Positions 34,658 to 44,267 of a stretch of DNA of 64,000 nt are shown here, piece after piece. A model generated the notes under the pieces. It was not told where the DNA came from and made no database searches. It saw nothing but the letters and a program-made list of their open reading frames with translations. The stretch is from Laccaria trichodermophora (Eukaryota > Basidiomycota > Agaricomycetes > Agaricales > Hydnangiaceae). The position numbers were made by a program, and so were the translations under genes. Within the stretch, counting starts at the first letter, position 1. Each line of letters starts with the position of its first letter. Where the stretch lies: NCBI GenBank assembly GCA_018417955.1, contig JACTVC010000015.1:583862-647861 (forward strand), in the 5' to 3' direction.

Positions 34658-37256
34658 TTGTGGACAGATACGACTACTTGGGACGTCCGGGACTATGCTG
34701 CAGACTTGTCACCGAGACAGAGTGGAAGCAATGAGGAGTTGGAGAAGAAACTTTTGGCATGATTCCCACCAATCTACGAAACAGCCGGGTCCGGTATCCC
34801 CTACCTCGATCAACCATGCCATATAACCGACCTGCAGGGTCACATTTTGCTTTGGTACTTTCCTCAAATGTTCTCAGAACAGCTTCGGGTAATTACTTTC
34901 ACTTCATTACGCCCTCAGACTTTCCTCACTTTACTAGACATTTATTTGGGATCACACAGGTTCTTTGAGCCCCAAAAAGAGAAGTAATGGGAGTTGGCAG
35001 GATCACCACCCCGAGAATGAAAGGGTCACTGGGATTGTAAATTTATCACCCAGCTGGTTTTCTCAAGGACATGAAGGTCCCGAGGATCCACTACACACGT
35101 CAGCCAATATTCAGGAACCTGCCAATTCAACTTACCTCGGGAATCTTGTATTGGCCAATGCAATTGTTGGCGCAATCTATGCCATCGTACAACCCGATCT
35201 TTTTGAGTCCGGTTTAGCCGCCTTCAAGAAGCTTGCTGATCATGCCGAGGCATTGGACGATCCTATTAATATTGCTCTTCGTGTTTGGGCCACTCCTTTC
35301 ACTGGTCTTTCAGTTATCCTGAACTGAGAGACGATCGATCACCGAGATCTAAAGGGGTATAGGGAGTCTTTTGACTTGTTGCTAACCATCGGAAACTACA
35401 AAGGAGGCCGGTGTCACTTAGCCAGGCTCGGGTTTAGCCTTGTTTATGACCCTGGGACGGTTGTTGCCCTGGCCGGCAATGTTTTACAACATGGTGTCTG
35501 TACTTCTCAGTCCCCCTATGAATCCTGCAGGACTGGCCAGAGTCCTGCAGGAATCCTCAGGAATCCTCAGAGCTCTGCAGAGTCCTGCCAAGCTCTGCCA
35601 AACTCAGCAGGACTAGGACAGAGTTTGGCAGGATTTTTGCTAGACTAGATTACTTAGATTATGGAAAATTCCAGATGATGATTAACATTTATATAAAAAT
35701 TTAAATATATATTCAATTTATACACATATGTTATTTTACAATATTCTAAGTTAAAGGAAGGGGGGAGGAGGGGGGCAGGAAGAAATGGGGGTGGAGGAAG
35801 GAAGGGATGGACAGGGAAAAGGAAGGGGGAAGGGGGTAGGGACAGGCAAATGAGGGACAGACAGAGAGGAGGGGAGGGGGATGGAATGGGGTACATGGAA
35901 ATGGGGAAGGGACAGGGGAGGGGAAAGGGAAAAGGAAAGGAGGAAGGGGGGAGAGACAGGGAAAAGGAAAGGAGGAAGGGGGGAGAGACAGGGAAGGGGG
36001 AAGGGAGAAGGAAGGAGGGAGGAAGAATGCTCGCCGTGTGTACGTAGTGGAGCGGGATGTCCTCGTCATTGACGTGGCCGTCCGTTGGCATTGACATCGT
36101 CCACTGGCATCGACGTCATCCGTTGGCGTTGTCGTTGTCGTCCGCTGGCATCGTCGTTGTCGTCCGCTGGCGTTGTCGTTGTCGTCCATTGGCGTTGTCG
36201 TTGTCATCCGTGGTGGCGGTTCATTGACGTGGTGGTCCATTGATGTTCGTTGTCGTCCGCTGGCGTTGTCATTGTCGTCCGTTGGTGTTGGTGTTGTCGT
36301 CGTTGACGTGGTGGTGGTCCAACATGGCGGTGCGGTGTCTGTTGACGTGGTGGGCCCTCGCTTGTCGTTGGTGGGGACAGATGGGATGGTGGTGTGGGCG
36401 CTCGTGCTGTTTGGGTGTCGTCGTTGTCCTGCGTCGTCACGTTGTGTCCGCGTTGTCTTCGTTTTCGTCGTGTCCGCGTTGTTTTTGCTGTCCATATTGT
36501 CTTCGTGTCGTCGTTGCGTATCTTCGTTTTCGAGAACGACGACGTTGGTCATCGTTCTCTGTTTTGTGCCTGGTGTCAGCGAGCTGGGTTGGGAGGAGCT
36601 TGGGATGGGGGGTGCTTACCTGGTACCACTGTGCATCGTTTGGGTGCCACGTCGCAGCGACGTGGCACCTGGTTGCCGTCTGGTGCGTTTTGAGATGGTG
36701 GTGGTGGTTTTCGTGGGTGGTGACGGCCGTTTCCGTGTGTGGGTATCCTTTCATGTTCGTTGTGGGTTGTCGTTGGCGTTGGGCGTCGTGTCGTGGTTGT
36801 GGGCAGCGTCGTTGGCTTGTGGTTGAAGGAAAGAAGTGATGTCACACATTGTGACAATATTGTGATGGTTAAATTCGCATGTGAGATGACCTCTATAAAG
36901 TCACGTGATTTTATCGCAGTTGCATCAAAAACACTTCAGTCCTGGTCCTGTCCTGGCTGAGGTGAAATCCCAGTCCTCAGGACTGGCCTGAGTCCTGCAG
37001 AGCTTGGCTGTGACCCACCTGCCAACTCAATATGGGTGCCCTGTTATTAAAAACTACCTGAACTCGGCCGAGCTCTGCCTGAGCTCGGCAGGAATCATAG
37101 GGGGACAGTAAAGACCTCCATGGTGTTTGTCCTGTACTGGGTGACCAGGCCTGTTTAGCTCACTTTTGGCACAAAAAGGTTGGGGAAAGGCTTGGGGTGA
37201 AGAGGCCTCAGTGGTTGACCATGGCAGACGTGATATATCATTTGTCTGGTAACTAA
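34658..37256 (+). pseudogene. TET/JBP-like 2OG-Fe(II) dioxygenase pseudogene, split by a transposon
   Basis: This is a remnant of the basidiomycete TET/JBP family, DNA-base oxidising enzymes known to be expanded with KDZ transposons. Pieces: 34658-34888 (WDVRDYAADLSP, FPPIYETAG, ITDLQGHILLWYFP); 34960-35497 (VNLSPSWFSQGHEGPEDPLH, then ATPFTGLSVILN, TIDHRDLKG, LLLTIGNYKGG, YDPGTVVALAGNVLQHGV); and 37127-37256 after the inserted element (VLGDQACLAHFWHKKVGERLGV, then TAA). The iron ligands H-x-D (HRD at 35340-35348) and the distal His of QHGV are still readable. It is dead: TGA at 34760 and 35325, a 1.6-kb element in the distal His motif, and intron phases between the first two pieces that do not close. 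The 5' end is missing. Confidence 0.78.
35498..37118. mobile_element. 1.6-kb non-autonomous element with KDZ-type termini
   Basis: The ends are CTGTACTTCTCAGTCCCCC and, read inward from the right, GAGGTCTTTACTGTCCCCC. They are followed by TATGATTCCTGC-type sequence and CCTGCAGG-rich subterminal repeats. The octamer CATGGTGT flanks it directly (35490-35497 and 37119-37126). The interior has a polypurine tract (35755-36020) and a GTCGTTGTCGTCC minisatellite (36060-36500). Frames in it are low-complexity and not genes. It interrupts the dioxygenase exactly at the His-Gly-Val codons. Confidence 0.85.
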
Positions 37257-37296
37257 TAAATGATGTATTACAAATCTGACCCAAACTTCCTTGGCC

Positions 37297-37740
37297 TCAG
37301 CACCAATATGTTCGAGACGAAGGGGGGCTTGACGAACCCGATCCCGGGCTTCCTACACCTGAGTTTCTACTCTTGTGATGCCTCATTACATCAGTAAGAG
37401 CAGACTGCTGTACAATTTCCTCCCAACCCGAAATCTGATCGGTGACCCACTCTTCCTCGGCCTCAGCACGCTTGATACGTTCAAGCAGACGATCCCAAGC
37501 ATTCTCCAACTGGGTCTTGATGTGCTGAACTTCGGCCGGTGTCAGCGTGGACGTGTCAGTGTCCAGGTACTTGATTGGCAAACCACCCTTGGCCATCCAT
37601 CTGAACCAATTGTATGACCTTTTCAGAAGTTCGTCGACACCCCCTGGTGGATAGGTGACGCGAGTATTCCACCAGGCAAACTCGTATGCAGGCTGGATAC
37701 GGTCATCCATGAAGGCTTCCTGAGGGTGCAGTGGGTTACC
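37297..37740 (-). CDS. 3' part of gene Z (its 5' part is at 63540-63797)
   Basis: The minus-strand frame starts GNPLHPQEAFMDDRIQ at 37740 and continues AYEFAWWNTRVTYPPGGVDE, LLKRSYNWFRWMAKGGLPI, a helix with DRLLERIKRAEAEEEW, and a Ser/Pro-rich end. Its first bases, GGGTAACC, are the octamer that ends the plus-strand gene at 63975-63982, and the phases fit (phase 0). So this is the downstream exon of the gene cut by an element and later separated by inversion. I do not recognise the protein family. Confidence 0.6.
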   Translation of the reverse strand, partial: GNPLHPQEAFMDDRIQPAYEFAWWNTRVTYPPGGVDELLKRSYNWFRWMAKGGLPIKYLDTDTSTLTPAEVQHIKTQLENAWDRLLERIKRAEAEEEWVTDQISGWEEIVQQSALTDVMRHHKSRNSGVGSPGSGSSSPPSSRTYWC

Positions 37741-37741
37741 C
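37734..37741. repeat. Target octamer GGTTACCC (inverted partner at 63975-63982)
   Basis: GGTTACCC directly precedes the element end CAGTACTTTACAGTGCCCC. Its reverse complement, GGGTAACC, precedes the element end at 63983. Inverted placement is expected if the segment between was flipped after insertion. Confidence 0.7.
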
Positions 37742-38121
37742 CAGTACTTTACAGTGCCCCACCTATTCCTGCAGGAATCCTGCAGGAATCTAGTCATTCC
37801 TGTGTATTCCTGTGGAATTCCTGTGTATTCCTGTGTATTCCTGTGGAATTCCTGTGTATTCCTGTGGAATTCCTGTGGAATTCCTGTGTATTCCAGGGGA
37901 ATTCCACTGGAATGGGACAGGATATGAGAAGAATAAGATATAAAACCTCTATTTAAATGCAAGTATATGTTAAATTACAGTAATATACACTTCTGCATAC
38001 TTCTCTTTACTACTATTCAGCTAACTAATACACTTCTGCATACTTCTCTTTACTACTATTCAGTTAACTATACATTTACACTAATATACACTTCTGCACA
38101 CCTCTTTCTCTTCACTACTAT

Positions 38122-40338
38122 TTAGTTGTCCTCATCATCTTGAGCTTCTTCATCTAAACCTAAGTTTTCCTCCTCATCTTCATCTGATTTCTTCATCTCT
38201 TGTTTGTGGAGGACATACTTTGTGTGATAGAACAGCATGGTGTGTAAAAACCAGTTGAAATTTCCAGGTGTCATACGTTTGAGAATTGATTGATATCCAC
38301 CAAGCCATGCATTAAGTTGTTCGCAAACCTAAATGAAATATAGTGTTGAGGTGAGATTGAATCAAAATAAAGTAATAAATACCTGTGTATTGAATGCTCG
38401 CTTCAAATATGCTTTACCATTCTTATCATATGCCATGACTACAAGGTTTGGAGCAGATCCATCTCCAGGTGAGGGATTACAATATTTTCGGCATAGAAAA
38501 TCTAACACCCGATGATTGATATAGTGGTAGGCATCCACAATAAATCGAGTAGTTTTTTTCCAAATATCCCAACTTCCATTTGCTACTGCAGTTGCAAACA
38601 CTTGACAGCCTTTATCAATACAAATATAATCAGGTCTTGATTCTTCTGTTGGATAAACTTTTCCTAGGAAGTTTAAAATATTCGTTGGTGATTCTGATTT
38701 ATCAAACTTTGTCCAAGCAATAACAACACCACAAGGTGCACAGATAGTTTCAACACAATAGAATCTACCTGCACGGAAGTAATTGGGGGCTTCTCGTGGT
38801 TCTGCATTTGGAGCATCATGTTGTTGGGGATTTGGTCCTCTGCGATTTGGTTCCCAAGGATTACTCTCACCAGGGCGTTGTAACATCCGGCGGACCCCAG
38901 CTTGATTGTGACGTTTGCTGTGCTTTGCATGTTTACGCCACTCTGGTTGGTGCTGTTGACATGCAAGTGTCCTTTCTACTCTTCTGTTATTACAACCACG
39001 AACCAAGCATTGAGAACCAAGAGCTAAGTGGTGTATATCACACAGTGATCCACCACGTGCATTGGAGAGATCATTAGTGCAATTGTCATATGCACAGTGC
39101 TAAAAAAAAGTTGTAAAAAAATGAACTCAGCAGAAAGAATCTAAAATTATTTACCTGAGGACCCATAACTATACCATCAAGAACAACCATTCTTATATTT
39201 GGGATATCATCAGTATCCATCTCATCATCGGAGGGGACCTGAGGTGCATCAATGTCCATTCCTTCAGGTGCTCCTTCCAAGGCAGGAATATCATCATCTG
39301 TGGCATCAACACCAACAACAGCTGCTGGATTATTGAAAACTGCATCACTAGTCTCTCTGTGTTTTTGAGTGCATTCATCACATGCATGTTTCTCAGAAGC
39401 TCTAATAATTCCATCTTCTCCCAAAAGTGAAAATGCCTGAGTAGTAACTTCTTTGATGTTCAAACCATCATCAAATTCAGCATCAATTCCAGATTCCTCA
39501 GCAATTGTACGAACAGATTGTTGAACAAATGCTTGCCAGACATGAGCACGAGTAATTGAAAGTTCTTTGGTTCCATGTGTATTATTCCAGTACTCTGCAC
39601 ATGCAGATGCTGAACCATGAAAGTTATACATAGCATTTATGACTGCTGTTGCAAATAGACGATCTGCCCAGATTAATTGGCCAATTTTCAAGTATTTGGC
39701 TGAGTTGATATAGACTCGTTTTAAAGTATTTTGAACAGTTGATGTATCTTCAAATCTTTCATGATCAGCTGTATACAATGTTTTACAGCTTTGACACTTT
39801 CCAGTGAGCACAGGTACATGTTGATATACTGTCTGCCCTTTGATCAAAGTTACCAATGGTATGTCAGAAGCCTTGGTGGATTGATGCAATGATCTTGGAC
39901 TACAGTCTAGGGTTTGACATGCAAATGAAGCTGGACAAATGATATAAGCTGGTTCAATCTTGCTATGTGACAGAGGGAGTAATTTTCCTTTATAATTTCC
40001 CTCCTCATCAAATGTTGACAGTTTCAAACACCCAGCTAGCTTGTCAAGCTTTCCAGCAAGAAGGGAAACCTTTGTCTTTTGATCTGGCTCTCGTGCAAGT
40101 TCATTCTCAGAGAATAAAGTTTCAGTTCTCTTATTTCCAAGTTTGTCCATTAGTGCAGTGCTTAGTGCAGTTATCCATCCTGTAACTTGGACTTTGTATT
40201 CATCACCATATATCCGCTGTTGTTGACGAAAATGAAGATTCAACAGATCTGGATTTTCAAATAAGGTGTATGAAACTGCAAGAACAGTAGCCAAAGAAAC
40301 ATTGGACCCAAATATTGATTGTATGGCATCACTAAAAG
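38122..40338 (-). CDS. KDZ transposase with CxC5 and CxC6 cysteine clusters (main part)
   Basis: Exons 40338-39155, 39099-38383 and 38328-38122 join in phase 0. CxC5 cluster: CPASFACQTLDC, then KCQSCKTLYTADHERF. CxC6 cluster: HCAYDNC, GSLCDIHHLALGSQCLVRGC and ERTLACQQH. The KDZ RNase-H-like part shows YICIDKGCQVF and FIVDAYHYINHR, with the signature C-terminus CEQLNAWLGGYQSILKRMTP and FNWFLHTMLFYHTKYVL. An acidic tail ends the protein. No stops. The reading frame begins at the element boundary (40339) with SDAIQSIFGSNVS; the missing N-terminal piece reads on the plus strand at 44136-44267. The enzyme as arranged here is therefore split and presumably inactive, although its codons are undecayed. 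Confidence 0.82.
40331..40338. repeat. Target octamer ACTAAAAG (inverted partner at 44260-44267)
   Basis: ACTAAAAG precedes the element end GAGGTCTTAGCCGTGCCCC. Its reverse complement, CTTTTAGT, precedes the end CAGTACTTTACAGTGCCCC at 44268. Both octamers are the same codons (TTT AGT) of the KDZ gene. Confidence 0.75.
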
Positions 40339-41605
40339 GAGGTCTTAGCCGTGCCCCCCCTATTCCTGCAGGAATCCGGTCATTCCGGTGGAATTCCGGT
40401 GGATTCCAGTGGAATGGAATTTAGCAGAAGGCCCTGCTAAATTGTTTATTCCAGTGTTTTCCATTCCGGTGGATTCCAGAATGCACACCGGAATGTTCCC
40501 CGGAATGGTCTTCCCCGGAATGGGCAGGAATAGCATTCCCCGGAATGGGCAGGAACTGCAATCTAGTTATTTTATTGTTTTGTTATGTATTATAGTTTGT
40601 TTATTTCCGATGGATAACAAATAATATCTGTTTGGCAATCATGCTCACCAAACACGACCACCCTCTTCCTCCCACCACCACCATGCTCGTCACCGCCGCC
40701 AAACACATCCGTCACCACCACCGCTCATCGTGACCACCACGATCCCTGTCGCTCGACGCCATCCGCATCCGTCGCCCACGCCCACCACAATCCACCACGT
40801 CCACATCTCCAAGCGCCACGTCACCAACTGCACATGATGAACGCGACGTGAGGGGGGGGGAGGGAGTTCCCATTGCCACGCAACGTGGCAACTAGACGAC
40901 GAACGACGTTGTTCGTTCGTCGTCGTCACTTTCTAGTAAGTCAATCCCCCTCATCCCATCCCATTTTGAATGACACACACCACCATGCCCCCCAGATGAC
41001 AACCTTAGCACCCGAAGACGAACACGAGCACCCACGAGGCTTCACCACCCACAAATTAGTACACGACGCCCACAAATGAGAACCCCACGCCCACGAACAA
41101 CACCCATCGCTCACCCAGTGCCAAATGCCCACGAAACAGCGCCGACCGCCCACCGCTCACGACGACAACGCCCACAGCCCACCCAACAACCACCCGTAAA
41201 TGAATGCCCACCACCCATAACGCCCACCGCCCATTGCAAACGCCCACCGCCCATCGTAAATGCCCATCACCCATCGCAAATGCCCATTGCCCATTGCAAA
41301 CGCCCATTGCAAACGCCCATTGCAAACGCCCACCGCCCATTGCAAACGCCCACCGCCCATCGCAGACGCCCACCGCCCATCAACAACGCCCACCGCCGCC
41401 CATTGCAAACGCCCATCGCAAACGCCCATTGCAAACGCCTACCGCCGCCCATTGCAAACACCCATTGCAAACGCCCACCGCCCATCAACAACGCCCACCG
41501 CCACCCATCGCAAACGCCCACCGCCCATCAACAACGCCCACCGCCGCCCATCGCAAACGCCCACCGCCCATCGCAGACGCCCACCGCCCAACGTCAACGC
41601 TTACT
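40339..41605. mobile_element. Incomplete copy of the 1.6-kb element (right half, inverted)
   Basis: The first about 350 bp are an inverted, roughly 90% similar copy of the right end 45913-45560, including the tandem TTCCCCGGAATGGGCAGGAA. A TG/CACC-rich zone follows, then the minisatellite. The opposite end (reverse of CAGTACTTTACAG) is not found, so it is truncated or chimeric. Confidence 0.65.
41200..41602. repeat. Minisatellite CGCCCACCGCCCATTGCAAA
   Basis: About twenty imperfect 12-20 bp units built from CGCCCACCGCC and CATTGCAAA/CATCGCAAA. All translated frames are repetitive Pro/His/Ala or Gly/Val/Cys strings and are not genes. Confidence 0.92.
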
Positions 41606-41972
41606 TTACAATTTTCGTGCATTTCCCTAGACTACCAATGAGGCATGCCTCTGTATTTCATTTTACAGTAAATTCCTGAACCCCAGAACACAATGAGACA
41701 GCAGGAATCCCACCTGCTGTCTTGTTTGTTTCCCTGGCTTACATCTCCTGTACATATGTAGAATCAAAAAAATGAGGCGGCGTTTTCATGCTGCCTCTTT
41801 GAAATTTTGATTAATTACTGAAAATAGACATCTGAAAGAAACCCTCAACCCTAGCTGTGTGTGTCTAAGTTCCCACGTCTTTCTTCCCTTCCCCCTTCAT
41901 CTTGCTTCCTGTCCCCTTTGTTCTTGCAGTCCCACTTGGCTCTTATACCTTCTAATCTTGCTGTCTACTGCT

Positions 41973-44018
41973 ATGAGTGCAAGAGAACTTCGATCTTTAC
42001 AAGCTGGGGTGAATTCTCCCCCCAAACGAAGCTGGAAACGTGGCCAATCCAATACTGAGGCAACAAACACCAAGCATGCCAAGGCCACCACCAAGAATGA
42101 TGTTGAGGGGAGTGGTGAGGAAGAACCAGAGGCTGGAAAGGGCACCACAAAGGGAAAGAGCGGTGGTAAGAAGGGGAAAAAAGCAAGGTGAGTGGCCTGT
42201 TTTATACCAGTACTTGCATACTAACTATTCTATTCAGAATGACAGGTGCCCAGCGAGCTGCCAAAGACAAGGCTGAGAATGATAAGGGTGTCCCAGCCCA
42301 GCTGACACTGTGAGCTCTTTGATCTTTATTTGATTAGTTCTAATGTGATGTTGATAGGGTTGAGCGAGCTCTTGAAGCTGCTGGTACTTCTGTTGCACCC
42401 CCAAAGCGTACTGGCAAATTATCCACCCCTTCCTTCCTTCCTCCTGCTCCTACCCTTTCGAGCAGCCGTTCTCGTATCAATCGTGAGCCAGAAGTTACTG
42501 CTGGACATGAAGAAGTAAGTGGTGAGGAGAGTGATGAGGAAGATGGAGATGAGGGAGATGAGGTTGATGAGGTTGATGAGGTTGATGAGGGTAGTGATGG
42601 GAAAGATATCCGATTTGGCCCACCAAGAGGTCGTCATCAGGCCAAGTCTGGTTCTGGTCATGAGGAGCCCTTGGCCATGGGTAATATTTTATTTTATGTT
42701 TCAATCTTTTATTTATTCTTTTCATAGATATTGATCTCTCCAATTTGGCACCTCCTGAGACAGAAGTCCCTGCTAATGGGTCTTCCCGTTCTACTGGGGG
42801 TATTTTGCATGGGCGTGCCGTTGGAAATTCGTTCAATATAGGTGACTCCATTTATGATGTGCCACAAGAGGTCAGACCCCTTTCTAATGGTCGCATTAAC
42901 ATCACAATCGTCCAACAACCTCCTTCTGATGTTGTTATCGACAATGCCACGTCACATCTAAATGTCAAGTCCCCCTGTTTTGAGACATTGGGCCCACTTC
43001 TGAAAAAGGTGGCCAAGAGCTATTCTCCTGTTCGCAGTAAGTGTTTGACTATATATAAATATATAAAGTTTAATAAAGCTTCATCTCAGATCACAATTAT
43101 CGTGTCTATATTTTGGATAAGAAGCAGTGGTCCATCATGGGCCGTTACAATGTAGTAGTTGAGGATGATGAGGATGCTATTTGGGAGGAGGATGACATTG
43201 GTAAAGTTACACATATTCTTCTGGTATGTTTTATTGGCTATTCTTGGTTTAAATTTTATTTAAATTATGTCTAGGAAAATGACCATGAGCAAATGGTTGC
43301 TTCTGCGATTCCACCATCATTTCATCAGTGCTCTGTCTCTCTAGGCTCTCATTCAGGATCTGTTCCTCGCTCTTCGTCTGTTGCTTCTGATTCTCGTGGA
43401 CAGTCTCGGGCATCATCTATTAGTAGATCTGAGGTGACTGGTCCTTCAAAGCTTTCTAGTGCCAACAAAGCACTTCTGTTAGAATATCTTGGGATTGACA
43501 GAGATCTTGCTTCTCTGGATAAGGCTGGGTTACAGTCAGCCTATCAGAAGTTTAAGGCTATCATCAATGCTACACCTAAAGTTATGGGCTTGAGCAAGGA
43601 TGCTGAGTGGAAGTCACAGTTTGATGATGGAGCTGCCTGGGTTCCCAACATTGTTGACTTTATCCATATCTTTATCGCTAAGACTCAGTTCTACCAAGTC
43701 TGGAAGCCTACATTCCTAAGAGCAGAGGAATATCCAGATATGCGAGACTGGCTTAATGAGGAGGAGGATTGCCTTGCTACTGAGGATTTGTGGGACTTAA
43801 GGAACAGTCGAGTGCTGAGCTTTCCTGATTTGAAGAAATGGCTTGACAAAAAAGATCGTGAGGGAGAGTTGAAGAAGTGTGGTGATTTGAAGGGGAAGAG
43901 AAAAGCTCCAGACAGTCCCAAGAAGAATCGTGATAAAGATAAACATGTGGAGCAGAGAAAGCACAAGAAGTCGAAGCAGGCAAGGGTTAGGGATTTGGAT
44001 GAGGAAGCTTCTGAGTAA
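41973..44018 (+). CDS. Accessory gene of the KDZ element, function unknown
   Basis: Six exons: 41973-42187, 42238-42309, 42358-42680, 42728-43036, 43090-43223 and 43275-44018 (598 residues, no stops). The N-terminus MSARELRSLQAGVNSPP is followed by a Lys/Gly-rich basic tract, an acidic run with DEVDEVDEVDEG, the block GRAVGNSFNIGDSIYD, a Ser-rich linker, a helical C-terminal domain (YLGIDRDLASLDKAGLQSAY, FIAKTQFYQVWKPTFLRAEE) and a basic tail KHKKSKQARVRDLDEEASE. Nuclear and possibly DNA-binding by composition only. Before the inferred inner inversion it lay upstream of, and in the same direction as, the KDZ transposase, so the two form a two-gene element. Confidence 0.72.
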
Positions 44019-44135
44019 GTAGGACTTGTGACTTTTTTCCTTTTTTTTCATTTCAGAATATGCATGGGACATGAATAAGCTGATTTGTACAGTAGTTTTA
44101 CTTTTTTCTTCAGATCAACTTTGATGTTTGTTACA

Positions 44136-44267
44136 ATGGCGATATCTCTTGTATGCCAGCACTGGATTCTTGCCTGGTTCTTTACCTGGTCTTGTCTTGT
44201 TTCACCTACATATGCTACCCCTCTAGTGCAGCGTCCCTTCCCAAATATCCCATTCAGCACTTTTAGT
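44136..44267 (+). pseudogene. Detached N-terminal piece of the KDZ (CxC5/CxC6) gene
   Basis: The frame ends ATPLVQRPFPNIPFSTFS, exactly at the octamer CTTTTAGT. On the minus strand at 40338 the transposase continues from the same codons as FSDAIQSIFGSNVS. The upstream part of this piece (MAISLVCQHWILAWFF) is hydrophobic and may be intron, so the start codon is uncertain. Confidence 0.5.

Noticed and set aside
35746..36552. Long low-complexity frames in the 1.6-kb elements and minisatellites (also around 41076-41679 and 44560-45707)
   Set aside because: They come from purine tracts and minisatellites, are open on both strands, and show no domain-like content.
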